DNA of 64,000 bases from Trichuris trichiura (Eukaryota > Nematoda > Enoplea > Trichinellida > Trichuridae), in contig JBAJFE010000026.1 of assembly GCA_037903355.1 (NCBI GenBank), positions 1,426,001 to 1,490,000 of the forward strand, written 5' to 3'. Within the stretch, counting starts at the first letter, position 1. Every line of letters begins with the position of its first letter. Both the position numbers and the translations under genes were made by a program. The notes beneath the pieces were generated by a model. That model searched no databases. It had not been told where the DNA came from and saw only the letters and a program-made list of their open reading frames with translations. Positions 1 to 12,423 of the stretch are shown piece after piece.

Positions 1-3000
1 GTCAAGATTTGTCAAAGGTTCGGCAAAGTCGGCAAAATAACCCGGCGGTCCTGCTTCAATTGGGTAACAACCATTATGACGGACGTTCGGCGGCGGCGGC
101 CCGCTACCATCGGATGGTATGAAAAGTGGGCGAACAGTAGGTGGCGCTTGCTGCTTGCCCCCGCCGGCCGAAGGGACAGCGTAAGAGGTTTGCATTGCGT
201 TGGATCGTTGAACGGGCCCAAAAAATCTGGGCGACATAAAACCTAAACAACAGAATAGTAGCCCAGCTGGAAGTAACATAAACGACAAAGCGCCCTTTGC
301 CTTTACCAGTCTGGTTTGCCGGCGCCGGAGGACACTGCTGGGCTGGACGACCTTGCATGCTAATGACGCTGCCCGGATAAGGAGAAACGTTCTGTATGTT
401 CACTTGTTGAATGGACATTGTCGCGTTGACAAAGGTGTTGTTGACCATTGGCATGGAAGGACCTTGGCTAGGACCACCTTGAAGTTCGAAGTCAAAACCT
501 TGCGCAATATAGCCACCCCCTTTGCCAGACGCTTGTGGCATCTGCCCGCTAGAAACCTTGTTCATACCGCCAGTAGAAGGGCCGAAGTCACCCATTTCCG
601 CTTGCTGATAAACAGCATAACCGCTGTTCCTCGGATATGGGCACTCCATGCATCTAAAAGCATAGAGCATAAGTGAGGAAATAGTGGCCAAACCGCAGTG
701 CATGCCCTTCATCCGTTGCAACTGGCCCGTAAGGAACAGGCTCGCAAGGAGCAACTTCTGGTCCGGCGGGAAATTGGGGTCTATCTCCCGCCATCATAAC
801 CACAGCTGTAGCTGTATCAGCGGATGCGCTGAATCCAACATTCGACATGAATCTGGGACCAGGTGGCCTGGACGACATGGCAAAATGCATAGCCTGCTGC
901 ACGTTTATATCGTAGCCGCAAGGAAAAGGCTGCCCTTGACCCATTGAGGGATTGTAATTTGGTGGGGGAGCCGGTGGACCCTCAACATAGCCTCCGTCGG
1001 ATGGAGGTGGAACGGACGGACCGCGAGGACCGCGAACTGATTGAGGTGCTCTTGGCGGAGCTACTGGAGGTACCATGAGGGCTGGCTTTCCTTGAACCAC
1101 CATTCGAGTGCCCGGTCTTGAAAAAAAAATACAATGCCGAAAATTCCATTTGAAAAGGAACAATTGCACCTAAGAAAGGCGACGTCCGTAGGTGCAGCCG
1201 ACGGTGGAACATTGTTGCAAACAGAGGTCGCCATTACAGGCATATTGGGCACACCTTGGTGCATTTGCTTCTTAGCTTCGTGTTCGGCAACCAACTGTTG
1301 CCATTGCAACTGAGCGTCCACTTGTTGCTGCTCCGTTCGAGAGCTAAGAACCGGGCCGCCAAGTGGAGCACCGCTGACGTTTTCGGCGGATACGTTCACT
1401 GGAAATTTTACAAATTTAACCAACTGGATCGCGTAAAGGCAAACGGAACGGACTAGCTTTGCCGTCGTTCATCACGAATGGGGGGATCATCACGGGAGGA
1501 TGACCGGCCGCGGCTGCGGCGGCATTCATGGCAAGAACGGTTTGCTGCTGCTGGGAGGACATGCCAAAGAAATTCTTCAAATCTTCAATTCGCTGCAAAG
1601 CTTCCTGGCGGTGCTGCCTTTGAGCCGGCGTAAGCTGATCGTCCGTAAACTTCGACCTATCTCGCGGACTGCCCAATTTGGTTTGCTTCTGAAAGTAGAA
1701 GACCAACTTTATTTTCAAAAAAAAGCAATTTAAGGAAAATAAACAATCAAAAAACTTGGCTACTAAAAACCTGAGTAGAACAATATTGTTTTTAATTGCG
1801 TTGGGCGAAAAGCAGCATAGTAGGACGCACCTACTTACCGCGCGTTCTCATTCTGTAGGTTTAAAGCAAAAGCTACTGCAATCCTAGTTGCAAATTTGCA
1901 TGTTTTAAAAATGGCACGCAAGGTAAAAAAACATTTGGCGAGCACTCTGGATGGTCATTTTTAAAACTGACTTTTCGATTTTCAAACCTACGATGCTAAG
2001 AGTTTCTGAAAATCACATTCAAATCGCATAATCACGACAGGAGCGCTGACAACGTTAACACCGGCTTTTTTACGCTGTCGTCTTGTTCGCATACTCATTG
2101 TTGCGGGATAAAATGACGAAGCTTTCGGACAACGCTGACAACGGAAGGAAGTCGACGAAAAACAAGCGAACATCGAAATTCGTTATTAGGGAGCCCTATG
2201 CACAAATTACTGACCGTAAAAATGTTTAAGACGCGACTTTAACCGTTAAAGAAAAGTAAAAGTTTTGCGGTAACAAACAATTCAATTATGTCATTACTCT
2301 GCCAGTTTATATAGTTGTATGGGCAAAGAAAAAACTATTTCATTGGCTTGCCACCTTAAGAAGTTCGGAATCGACAAAGAAAACGTGCTTGCAAATCGAT
2401 TTCCGAACAATTGATGATCAGGTATTATTATACAGTACGCCGAAATAACTTAAGCCAAAAAATGAAAGCAATTAAGCTCGTCTACGCGCCCAAGGCAGGT
2501 TTTAAAAATGTCAAACTCGCTAGCCGAACATACAATCGACAAAGTAGGTGTTACCATTGGGGGTTCGAACGGCAAAGCTTCTTCGGTCAACTTCGCCATT
2601 TTCTCCAGCGGATTTTCGCAAATCTTTGGAATAACCTCCGGCAGTTCAATACTGGCGGCGTCCAAAATGGTCGAGCAACTAACCAATGGCGACGTACCGA
2701 CGTAGCTGGGCTCGTCGGCGTTCGGGCGCATACTTGAAATGCTAACATCGCCTTCTGACTTTACGGACGACAGCTGCTGGTGCTCTTCGTTTTTCACAAC
2801 ACCTGATAGGAGTTTTGAATGTTAAACTATTCGTATATACGTTGAAAAGTTAGCTTGTTGCGTGAACGGAATAAGTAATCGAAATAGGATACTCAAGAAG
2901 GCAACTCACCTTCGGATGCCAGTGCGCTTGGATCGGCCATAACGGGAACGGAACCATCGCTAACCGAGGCTACAGCATGGCTAACAACTTCGTTAGACTG

Positions 3001-3078
3001 GCCGGAACTATCGGCTACATTAGAAGTCGCTAATTCACTTACGCTACCGCGATACTTCTTTTTCGTGTTTGCAGCCAT
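1..3078 (-). CDS. BCL9/legless-like Wnt/beta-catenin co-activator (partial, 3' end beyond window)
   Basis: Seven exons read in a continuous frame: 3078-2910, 2802-2486, 1688-1445, 1398-1170, 1116-694, 653-307 and 242-1, giving 657 codons up to the window edge. Every junction is GT-AG and every phase matches. Residues about 178-203 contain DQLTPAQRQHRQEALQRIED, which resembles the beta-catenin-binding HD2 helix of BCL9/Lgs. Residues about 264-290 (Gln/Glu/Lys-rich, WQQLVAEHEAKKQ) resemble the HD3 helix. The rest is Pro/Gly/Met/Gln-rich low-complexity sequence, as in BCL9. In that family HD1 binds Pygopus and HD2 binds Armadillo/beta-catenin in the nucleus; that role is inferred here. Start: first ATG of the open frame at 3078, encoding MAANTKKKYRG. 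Odd: intron 2 (1689-2485, 797 bp) is far longer than the other introns, and HD1 is not clear. Alternative: another Gln/Pro-rich nuclear cofactor. Confidence 0.7.
1689..2485 (-). other. Long intron 2 of the BCL9-like gene
   Basis: Donor GTAGAC at 2485 and acceptor TTTCAG ending at 1689 are both phase 0. The interval has stop codons in all frames and an unconvincing 61-codon open stretch near 2000-2170. If that stretch were an exon it would insert a basic, Arg-rich segment between exons 2 and 3. I see no good acceptor for it and leave it as intron. Confidence 0.5.
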
Positions 3079-5681
3079 CGGCTTGAACGTACTTGCGCTT
3101 GCGGGACTAAGCTACAAAGGGGAACAATGGAAAGTAAGCAAAAAAAGAAAACCTACGGCTCACCATCAACAACTGCCTCGTCTCTTCTTGACTTCGATGA
3201 AATTCAATTATGTTATTAAACTGATGACAGCTGACCGCCTGCGCTGCCCTGAAAAATGTAATAGATTGAGAAAAAAAGAGGGATCGTCATTTCTAGACAA
3301 AGACTACGCATTTGTGAAGGAAGTGCTCATGAAAGCTGTATTATTTATACGACAAAACGATCAAACATAAAACAGGTGGACAACCGCGCAACGGAAACAG
3401 TGCAAGAGATGCGTTGCCTCCTGGACAGCGTTGTATCGATGCGCGTTGGCCAACAACGATGGCGAAATCAAACTACTATGTAAACAATGCCAAGATAAGA
3501 TAAATCGTGTCAATTAACAGTGAATGAAAATAAAGAAAACGACTAGAGCAACCATTTTGGGGGTTACAATCCCGCTATGCACACACGCACCTGTTTGCCA
3601 GCTGCGTTGAGAACACGTATAAAACGCTGCAGCCCTGGCCGGCGTAGTTTTGCGCCATGGACGGTTCTGCAAAAAAGCAAATAAACTGGCGCTCCTGGTC
3701 TGCCGTGAACGCGCCCCGCACGTAAACATCATTTCCGTCACTGATGCAACTTGTTTTCCATACCGACTAAACGCTCAGGGACACCAAACGCTAACGAAGA
3801 ACGATGAACAAAAAACCAAAAAACATACAGTAATCCATAAATTATGACAAACAATTCGCAGGTTAGCTTTAAACATTATTCAAACGTTAACTAAATAAAA
3901 ACGCCGCCGAAACTGCTCGGCGGGATACCACGTGCGACTAATGACCGGCGTAATACATGTCCTTTCAATTATAAGCAAAATTTAGGTAACGAAATAAAGC
4001 GGTGAACTTTGTACATTTGGTGTCAAGGATTCCTTTGAGGTTGCGCTGCCGTAAAAAACCGTAACAGATACAGCCGTCGTTTTGTTTTCCCTGTTCGGAC
4101 GGACGCTTGTTGGTGCGCAATGTCGAATTTCTTTTTTACGCTTTTCAAAGTTCAACTGTCAGCATAGCCGCGCGAAATGTGAACGCCCCCAATGTTCAAT
4201 GTCCAAAACAGGCTTTTGAGAGTTGCTTGCGGCCACAAAATGTTGCCGGCTATCTCGGCTGAACTTAGACAACCGTTCGGAATGAGAAATGGCCGATTGA
4301 CAAGCAACAAAACCGCTGCTACGATAGGCATCTTTTTGCAATCGCCTATTTACCTATATCCTCAATCTATTTATTTTTTTAAAAAAATTCAGTTGATTAT
4401 TTTTGCGCCTCGATGCTCTTTTCGACGCGAAACGCGTTTGCATGAAATTTTGAAGCTTTTTTCAATCCGGCTACCTACTCATCAATGGCTTCTACGCGCA
4501 TGTAGTGTCTTTCCTAGCAAAGTGCTGAAAAAAGGAAGTCGTATTTCTGTTTTGTGACCTTCTTTCTTCAAGACGCCTTTGAGCGTTTGAGTTCGAGTTA
4601 AGCGACCCAAATTTTCCGCGCTTCTTACTTTGCGGGTAACTGCCAAGGCAAACAGTCAACATTGTCGCTCGTTTAACTTATTGAAAAAGTTAACTTACGG
4701 AACAATGCGCTCCAACCTAGGCAGTACTCATTTTGTTGCGTTTAACTGACAGCTGAAACAGTTGCTTCAACTTGGCTTCGCTTACGGTAACTTCTCGGCG
4801 TTGTTCGTCGATTGGAGGTATTGAAAACAGCTAAGACAAAGCAACGTTAGTCATTGAGCTCGCAAGTCACGCTTGACTGTATAATTCTTTTGTTTGAAAT
4901 CAAATTATGCAAATTTTTCCTGCCACCCGGATAGATAATAAACTTTCAGCAAGCAACTCGATTCGACTTGCCTGTTCTCCATTCAAACAAAGAGGACTGG
5001 CGCCCATAATGGGTGAATTTCTGAATGCGCTATCAAAGTTTCTCTTATTTTTGTCCATACGTTCTCGTGTTCACTTTTAAGCGTATATCCTTAAAAATCA
5101 ACATGCGTACCCAGTCTTAAAAGTTATCTCAGCAAAAGATAATTTACATAAAGTAAAATCGTTTTACTTTCCATATACTTAGCTTACTTGTTATCTCTAA
5201 ATGGAGAAAATAATTAGCCTCAATTCACGGTATTACCATAATGGAAAATGTAAAGCTGATGACACAACCAAAGCCAATTACGTATCATCGTTGAATATCC
5301 GTTAGCTTGAATCGATGGAAGGCGTGCTGAGCTTATCAAAACAGCTATTGTTGAAATCCAACAAACCGATAAGGATAACAAGAGCTGAACTCTTCAAAAG
5401 TAATGACATTCGTAACAGAGACGCTACAGGTAAGCAATGTCGGCTGATTTCAATTGGCCACTACGATTAAGAGAACTCATTTGCTGTTGGATAAAGGCAA
5501 ACCGCGCAGATGGAAATGGAAGTGAATTTACAACTGCTGCTTACGCAGGCTAAATATAGTGAAGTGCAACGTGCTTACCGTATGCAAATGCTGATTGGAA
5601 AAAAAAGGTTAGTCAATATGCGCTGCTCCAATGACGCAATAAACCTGTGCTTTTTTCAAGGCGAAGGTGTTATTATTAAAA
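3079..5681. other. Intergenic region upstream of the BCL9-like gene and first GPCR
   Basis: No open frame here has recognisable protein content. Short frames near 3650 and 4192-4557 have erratic composition and no splice context. A copy of ATTATGCAAATTT (octamer-like ATGCAAAT core) lies near 4905; the same motif recurs twice near 26.4-26.6 kb. The region must hold the promoter of the minus-strand BCL9-like gene and of the plus-strand GPCR. Confidence 0.5.
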
Positions 5682-6704
5682 ATGCAAATTAACTACACGG
5701 CGCCAAGGTTGGAAGAGGTGATCAGTTATTCATTCACTGAGCTGACTTTCAATACTTATTTGGGAACAATTCTTGGCAGCGTGGTATGCGGCATTAACGT
5801 GCTCGGCTTTGTGGCAATGATGGGAAACAAAGATTTGCGCCACAGAAATTCATGCATTCAAATTGCTCTTATCACGTTGGCCTACGCAATGTGCGGTATT
5901 GGCTCCGTTTTGAAAAGCGCAACTTTGCTGCATCGACTGATCGGCCAGGCGAAACCAGTCTTCACCGAACGGCAATGCTACTTTGATCGGATTGGAATTA
6001 GCGTCGGCACGGAAATGATTGTAGATATTTCCTTCTTCACGGCAATGGATCGATGCATAGCGATATTTGCAGCCTTTTTCTATCCAAAAACGAGATCAAA
6101 ATTTTGGATCTGCGCCGAACTCACTATTGTATTTTTTCATGTTGGCTCAGCCGAATGGAGACTCTATCACGATACATCGGATGAACCGATAGCCGTTTGC
6201 TCAATTATAACAGCCAGCGGCAATGACGCGGCCGTTGAACTGCTCATCGAATACAATACTCTCATAGTGGCTACTGTCCTTATATACACAACTTTGATCG
6301 CCTGGATCAAATGGAGCATCTACAAGTTTTCTCGAACCGAAAGGTATTCGACTGTCGGAAAGTATAAGCAAAAATCAAAACTAATGCTCACCTTGACTTA
6401 TACGGTAGTTGGTTACGTGTGCACTATGCTTGTTGGTAATACGGCGGCAATTTTGGCCGGAAAAACAAACGATATGGCCATGGCATCAACGTATTTGTTG
6501 ATCAGTTGCGCCAACAGTTTTGGCGGTTTGGTTCATTTTCTAATATTATTCTATAGAATGGAAGAATTCCACTTCGTTGTGCTGCGTCTGATTGGCAAGA
6601 AATCGTTCGTAGTCAATCCGAACTTGCGTTCCTCCTACCTTATGATCGACAGCGGTAAGAGGTTAGGCTCTTCGCAACAGCGAAGTTCAAAATTAAATCT
6701 TTGA
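5682..6704 (+). CDS. SRSX-like seven-transmembrane chemoreceptor, copy 1
   Basis: A single uninterrupted exon of 340 residues. I chose ATG 5682 because the frame upstream opens only with GTG, and the protein then begins MQINYTAPR with an N-glycosylation sequon (NYT), as expected for an extracellular N-terminus. Seven hydrophobic segments are visible. The end of TM3 reads TAMDRCIAIFAAFFYP, in the position of the GPCR DRY motif. After TM5 comes WIKWSIYKF, and TM7 is followed by FYRMEEFHFVVLRL. This layout matches the nematode SRSX/rhodopsin-like serpentine group. Two related genes at 17450 and 23314 share the DRC motif and the EFN/EYN-I-V TM5 signature. Ligand unknown; chemosensory or peptide reception is inference. 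No introns are seen, unlike most neighbouring genes. Confidence 0.8.
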   Translation: MQINYTAPRLEEVISYSFTELTFNTYLGTILGSVVCGINVLGFVAMMGNKDLRHRNSCIQIALITLAYAMCGIGSVLKSATLLHRLIGQAKPVFTERQCYFDRIGISVGTEMIVDISFFTAMDRCIAIFAAFFYPKTRSKFWICAELTIVFFHVGSAEWRLYHDTSDEPIAVCSIITASGNDAAVELLIEYNTLIVATVLIYTTLIAWIKWSIYKFSRTERYSTVGKYKQKSKLMLTLTYTVVGYVCTMLVGNTAAILAGKTNDMAMASTYLLISCANSFGGLVHFLILFYRMEEFHFVVLRLIGKKSFVVNPNLRSSYLMIDSGKRLGSSQQRSSKLNL

Positions 6705-8485
6705 ACAAACTTTTTTCGGCACACTGTGCATATCCGTATCTTGCCCAACGCAAAGTCCATTCGCCATTGACAAGTGTGAATAGGTTGCATCGTAGCAAAA
6801 GACTAAAAACAGGCGAAAATAAGATGATCACAATTTTCTTGAAAATTAAAAACATCAGCGCCCTCTGTTCGACGAAATACTAGTAAATTCGCTTTGCGCA
6901 GAGCGAGTGAACAGAACCTTGCCACTTCGTGACTACGCGCTGCAGCCAAATGTCAAGTTCATAGCGCTCACGAACCTTGACGATCTCTGTTACGAATGCC
7001 TAATATAACATGCAGACAATATTGTTTAATAATGACGCAAAGTAAGCAAAATATGTATATCTATATATTTCACACGTTGCCTCTAACACAGATACATATA
7101 TAACTAAAAACTCCGCAGCTTGCAGGCGACGCATCTTTACCCATCGTCAGCGGTCGAGTCAGCAAAATATTGGACATATGTTTTTCAGCCGCCGACGACA
7201 GGTGAAGGTGCATCATTCAAGCTTTTAAAAACTGAAGTTTTTGAAAACGTTTCAAAGGAATTCCATTCATAAATAAAACATACTCCATAAAAATCTGTGG
7301 TTCCCTGAAGAAACGTTATGTATTCATTTTGAGCATATATGCGTGCACATATGCGCAAAATCTTTAGCTAAGTTATTTAAAATTTTGAATACATAATTTT
7401 TCTTCAGGGAACCACAGATTTTTATGGAGTATGTTCTATTTATAAATGGGATTCCGTTGAAATGTTTTTTAAAACTCCAGCTTCTAAAAATGCTCAGCAC
7501 TTTGCATTTTATACATTTCTTAGGCATTTCGTATAATGTCAATGGACAAACTGGTGAAGTATACTCAGTTTTTTCACCTACGCCCCTGTAAGTCTACAGT
7601 GGCGACCTCTACAAGTAAAAGCGAGTTGTATTTTCTGCTACTTTTTAGACCGTACTTTCTTTATATCTTTACTTAAGGTTAGGCTGACGTTAGCAAGGAT
7701 ATCTGGGTGCTTTGGACGTAGAAAATTCCAGGCTACAGTATGCTGCCCCAGTCTAAGCCTAACCGAAGTATAAGGTCAGCACATCTACGACTTTTGTGTT
7801 GGGAGCACAGCTAACAAGATCTTAAAGGCTTCGTTTTCAAAAATAGAATTCACACTGTCTAAATATTACCTACCCTAAAAAGGTTTCCCATTCAATAGAT
7901 TGTATTTCATACATCACCTTAACTCTACGCATAAATATCTGCATATGTAAAAACAAGACACTTACCATTCCTTTCTTAGTTGTAAACTATTCAGCTTCTT
8001 CGTTCTTTCGTTGGGCGAAGCTTTCGTACTGTCATCGGCGGGAAAAGATGAGCTCCGGAAGCTCCAGACCGAAAGGTTCAAGCGCGTATAAAATACAAAA
8101 AAGACAAGCACACTTGTCAAAATAAAGTTGATCTTCAACCATCGATGCAATGCGGTGAGTTCCGCTGGCAATTTTTTTCTCGAAATGCTGTTTTAAAAAT
8201 CCAAGAAAAAAGCCAAAAAACGTGCAATTTTGACTAAGGGAAAAGTTGTTCGCCAACTCGCTATGAAGAAATGGACAACATAACATCAATGAAACTAATT
8301 TACTACGGCAAAAAAAGTTTGAACAATTAAGCCAACTGTCACGGAAGCGTTTGTTCAAACAGATTTCACGCAACTTCTCTACGCGAAGCTTCAAATGTGC
8401 ATGAAAACAACAAACAAAAACTGCTCAACAAAATCGAATGGCTAACATGATTGCAAGGCTTTGATGGAATTTTTAAAAAATGCAA
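6705..8485. other. Intergenic region with a foldback element
   Basis: No supported gene. It contains the large inverted repeat described separately (7229-7480) and AT-rich flanks. The ORF-like stretches around 7962-8394 have Phe/Leu/Lys-rich random composition and no homology I recognise. Confidence 0.5.
7229..7480. repeat. Long imperfect inverted repeat (foldback/MITE-like)
   Basis: The left arm (about 7229-7325) and right arm (about 7387-7480) are reverse complements over roughly 95 bp. For example, CATAAAAATCTGTGGTTCCC on the left is mirrored by GGGAACCACAGATTTTTATG on the right. The spacer of about 60 bp contains a smaller palindromic core, GCATATATGC...GCACATATGC. Transcribed, it would form a long hairpin. 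It has no coding capacity. A non-autonomous DNA transposon (MITE) or a hairpin-forming locus are both possible. I did not identify target-site duplications with confidence. Confidence 0.8.
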
Positions 8486-11400
8486 CTATGCATGAACACG
8501 TCTGTTGCGCGCCAGTTGACGGGCAACGTATAATTTCTTTTTTTCCAAGCCTTGAGCCTCCTTCTCTTCTTTCTGCATTTGCATAATGTCCCTGCCATAG
8601 TCTAACGCCATTTGAGCAACCAATCCTACGCCGCTTGCTTTAAGGCAACAATCAGGTATGATTTGGCACCAGATTAACAATCCCAATATCAAAAGTGTAC
8701 CCGGAACTATGATGCAGAAATAAAACCAAAAGTCGCTTATCCATTTGCCACTGGAAACACTTAAACGAACAGATTTGACCTGTTTCCCTTTAATTTTGCA
8801 AATATACGTGCCAGCGTCTTCCCGTCTGGCCGCGTGGATATGCAATTCACCATTGATCACAAATGACGTATTCAAACCACGACATTTTCCTATTACGTGG
8901 CTTTTCTCCTTTTGCCAAGTGATCGATTGTAAATCAGGCGCTTTCTTATTCGGATCAAGGCAAGAGACAATAATGTGCTGGAGTAGTCGAAATTCCACGT
9001 GAAAATTGCCTTTGCGTTCCATCGTGCGGTGCATGTTCCTTGGTATGGTGCAAGGAATGCACGAAGAATCGAAATCAGTTTTTTTACTTTTAGTTGCCGA
9101 CTTTTTCTTACCCTCTTTCTTTTTTTCTAAACGATAAAGTGGTCCCCCTGGAACAGGACGATTCTTGACCATGCAGCTTTCAAACGCTGCTATATCAGGA
9201 ACAGTATCTGGGCAATTTTCATAGTCGTACAATACGCCTGCATCGGGGATTCGCGAACCTATCAGCTTACGCATTATATCCTCGAAATGAAGTTCACGTG
9301 CGTAGCTGGACGATACTCGAATACCGTATTCATAGAATAGCGGTAAACTGAAAGCGACGTCGATCAATCCCAGCGCGTCGCGTTTGCCGTCAAATTTTTC
9401 CTGCGTCGGAAGCACTGATGACTCATTAATGGGTGCAGTACCCCAGAATATTGTTTTAGTTGGATCAATCTTTCGAACGGTGACAATTCCAAGCTTATAC
9501 CGCTTTTGGTTGCTGAAATGTTACTCTTTTTAGACAAATTTTCTACGAACAAGCAAACTAAAGGAAAGCTTACTTAATTTTCTCAACTTCAAAAATTAGT
9601 AAGCAAACCATATACGTACCGGAGTACGCTATTCGCTAAAGACTCGTTCAACGAATCGGGAAAATTACTGCTTCTCCCCAACGACCCAAAAAAGCGCATA
9701 TACAAATGTTGATTGAACTTAATAGAAATACTGCCTTCCTACGTTGCCTTACTTTAGACTTTACAATACTGCGTGTGTATAAGAGCGTTCTACAGGGCCT
9801 ACGGTCGAAGGACAAAAATCGGATGATACATTGTATCGTAGCAAAAAACGGTTCCTTTTCCTTATGGTTAAACCGTTCTTAATGACCAATAAGGCTAAGC
9901 TTCACGACAAAGTAGGACAACTTCTCGCGATTATACATTACTGCCACGAAGCTAAGTCCTTCTTTTTTGAATAATTATGTCAATGTAAACAAAACATCTT
10001 TAAACAATTGCCGCGTCAAGAAAAAAGAACAAAAGGAAACTGTTTTCATTACAGCAAAGCTGATTTCCCTTTCCCTGATAAAAGAAGGAAACGACTTCCA
10101 ATTTCAGGACAGCCAGTGAACAACGGACTATTAATAATATGGGTATGGTTAGCTGGGAATGCCATGTTAGGCAGAAGTGCTCTCTGAAGATATTAGAAAA
10201 GAACCTTTTCAAAGGCTGGACTACCTAATCTTTTTCTGTGAAACTTTTTAATAGACACAGCTGTAACATCTTTTCCCATTACAGCGGTATGCAAGAAAAG
10301 GATTCCGCCCTAAAATCTTGAAAGCGAAAACCGACAAACTTTACCGTTTCCCCTTTTCTTAGCGGGCGCCTTCTAAGCTCAAACCAACAACAACTGAGAA
10401 TAATAATATAGCCCTAATGCCTAACGTTCAGGATTTTATGTAGCGTATTCCAACTGCAAGGAACAGGAGAAAACGGTCACGCTTTCCTGGAGCATACATA
10501 CGACTACTTTCGAGGCAACGTAAAGCTGGCAGAAATGCACCGCTCAAGTTGGCGCCAAACTTTTGGGAATATGCTCCCACGGAATTTATAGAATTCTTTG
10601 ATCACGAAGGAACCAATACCTTGGACCATACTTTCGCAATGCCAGATCAGCTCCCGCTCTTAATTCCCCCCTAACCTGACCGACCCACGTCCCGTCAGCT
10701 GAATAACTTGCGATATTTTTGAAAGTGGGAAAAGTTGGGAGTAAGTTCGCCCGAAAGAACTTTGTTAGCGTCTCCGGCCTTGTAGCATGGTTACCAGTGG
10801 CTTCCGGTGTCACGTGTGGGAGTCTGATAGGAGGCCGCTCCTTGGGAATCACTGGTACAAGAAAGGCTTCGGAAAGTTTGGGAACCCATTTAGAGAGTAA
10901 AAAGTTCGCAACTACGAAAGCCTAACGAAACGGCTATCCCGATCAACTGTTCCAGAAATCGTCAGGAAAAATGTTAGCCATACGATACGGTCAACATTGA
11001 ATGAATTGAAACTGGATGGAAAAAAGGCGCAGGCAAATGTTGCGGCCGAAACGCGTCAAACATTGATCATGGGTTTTATCGTGAAATCTCCGGTACGCGC
11101 TGGACCGACTTGTTGTATTGAAATTTTAAAAAATTAACGTTTTAACAATTTAGAAGATATTTTTAAAAATTTATATATATATATATATTCATACGCGCAT
11201 AGTTGTAAATAAAATTCGGGTAATCTGTTTACAAAGCTTTTAAGCTCAGAAAAATTGGCTTAACTCACGTTGACAGACAACAGGGTTCCATTTTTTGCCA
11301 AATAATATGGTATTGAAGATTCAGCGAAATACCGCATGTTGAATTTAGTGGCACGTGAATCAACGGTTTGTACATGCTGTACTGTTTTGCTTTTCGGAAA

Positions 11401-12423
11401 GAGACAATATCCACTACTTGAATAACCTCAGCGTCTGGGTAGGTTATTCCCTCGCCTGCACGGCCTTCCATGCAGTAAAATATACCGCTTGAAAGACTAC
11501 GAAAATCAGCTCTTGTATCCTCGGTAAAATTATACGCCATCTCGTTGTAAGGAAAGAAGTGCAAGTAGAAGCCACCTCCGTCATACAACTGATCGCCATA
11601 CATCTGTTCGACCATATGCATCACCGCATTGGCTCTTGTTATATCCGGTATGCCCACAGTATCCTAAATAAGCCAGTTGCCCTTAAAAAGCTCTCATTCG
11701 GAGAAATCTTGCCGTGTTTACCTCGTAAAAAGGCTGACAACTTGATTTGCTCTGCCCACCTTTGTCCAGTTCAATAAACGCTTTAAGTTTGCATTTGAAG
11801 AAAACATTCCTAATATTTGAAGAGTACCGTTTCTTGGTGCACACCTGACAAGGCACCTTAAAAGGTGCGTCAATTGGCACGAATTTCAAACTATAGTGCT
11901 GCAAGGTAGTTGGATGAACCCATAACTTGTCGCAATTTATTAGTTGCAGACGACTCAATTCTACATCACGAAAGCTCTTGTAGTAGTTCTTATGATATCG
12001 CTTCAAGGCGGCATGTTCTCCTGAATCCACGAGGTATTTACCTTCAGTATGATTTGCGACAGGCAATTGTGTCCACAACGAATACAGCGTCCTAGTAGGT
12101 TCACCTAATACCTTATTGATTGCGGGATCAATAATGTCAAAATCCGTTTCCGCAACGCTCTCGTCATCTGGCAGCGTAAATAGTACGATTCTGCTCCAAA
12201 TTCGCTTGCGAATTTTAAGTTCATAGTCCAGACAATAAAATCTCCGCTCAAACTTTGTTCTGTAAGTCTGATTGCTTTTACACGTCTTTGAATCCAAGTC
12301 AAAGCGTAATGGTGGATTGAACAGCTGCAACCTCAAGTAGGAATAATCAAAGGGGCTAACCACGCGCAGATTTAGGCAAATGAAGGCAATAACGCAAACG
12401 CAACTGAGTCGACACTGTATCAT
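8486..12423 (-). CDS. FAM187-like immunoglobulin-domain type I membrane protein
   Basis: Three exons, 12423-11722, 11663-11269 and 9512-8486, join in phase (0, then 2) to give 707 residues. The start is ATG 12423, followed by a hydrophobic signal peptide (CVCVIAFICLNL). Early Cys pairs (VPCQVCTKK, then FFKCKL) and a later SSCIPCTIP block match the cysteine spacing I recall for FAM187. The C-terminal Ig-like domain runs from HIIVSCLD through ITWQKEK to REDAGTYICKIKG, with the canonical Trp and the Asp-x-Gly-x-Tyr-x-Cys signature. A single transmembrane helix (FCIIVPGTLLILGLLIW, about residues 628-650) is followed by a basic Glu/Lys-rich cytoplasmic tail. A cell-surface role is inferred; the family has no established biochemical function. 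Odd: intron 2 is 1756 bp although intron 1 is 58 bp. Confidence 0.75.
9513..11268 (-). other. Long intron 2 of the FAM187-like gene
   Basis: Donor GTGAGTTAAG follows 11269 and the acceptor TTTCAG precedes 9512; both are strong and phase-matched (phase 2). Inside, a GC-richer patch (about 10550-11060) has overlapping open frames on both strands (up to 88 codons) with no recognisable domain. An (AT)n run lies near 11170-11190. No nested gene is supported. Confidence 0.55.

Noticed and set aside
104..754. 216-codon minus-strand open frame read as one exon
   Set aside because: It crosses two clear introns (694-654 and 306-243); the parts inside exons belong to the BCL9-like gene.
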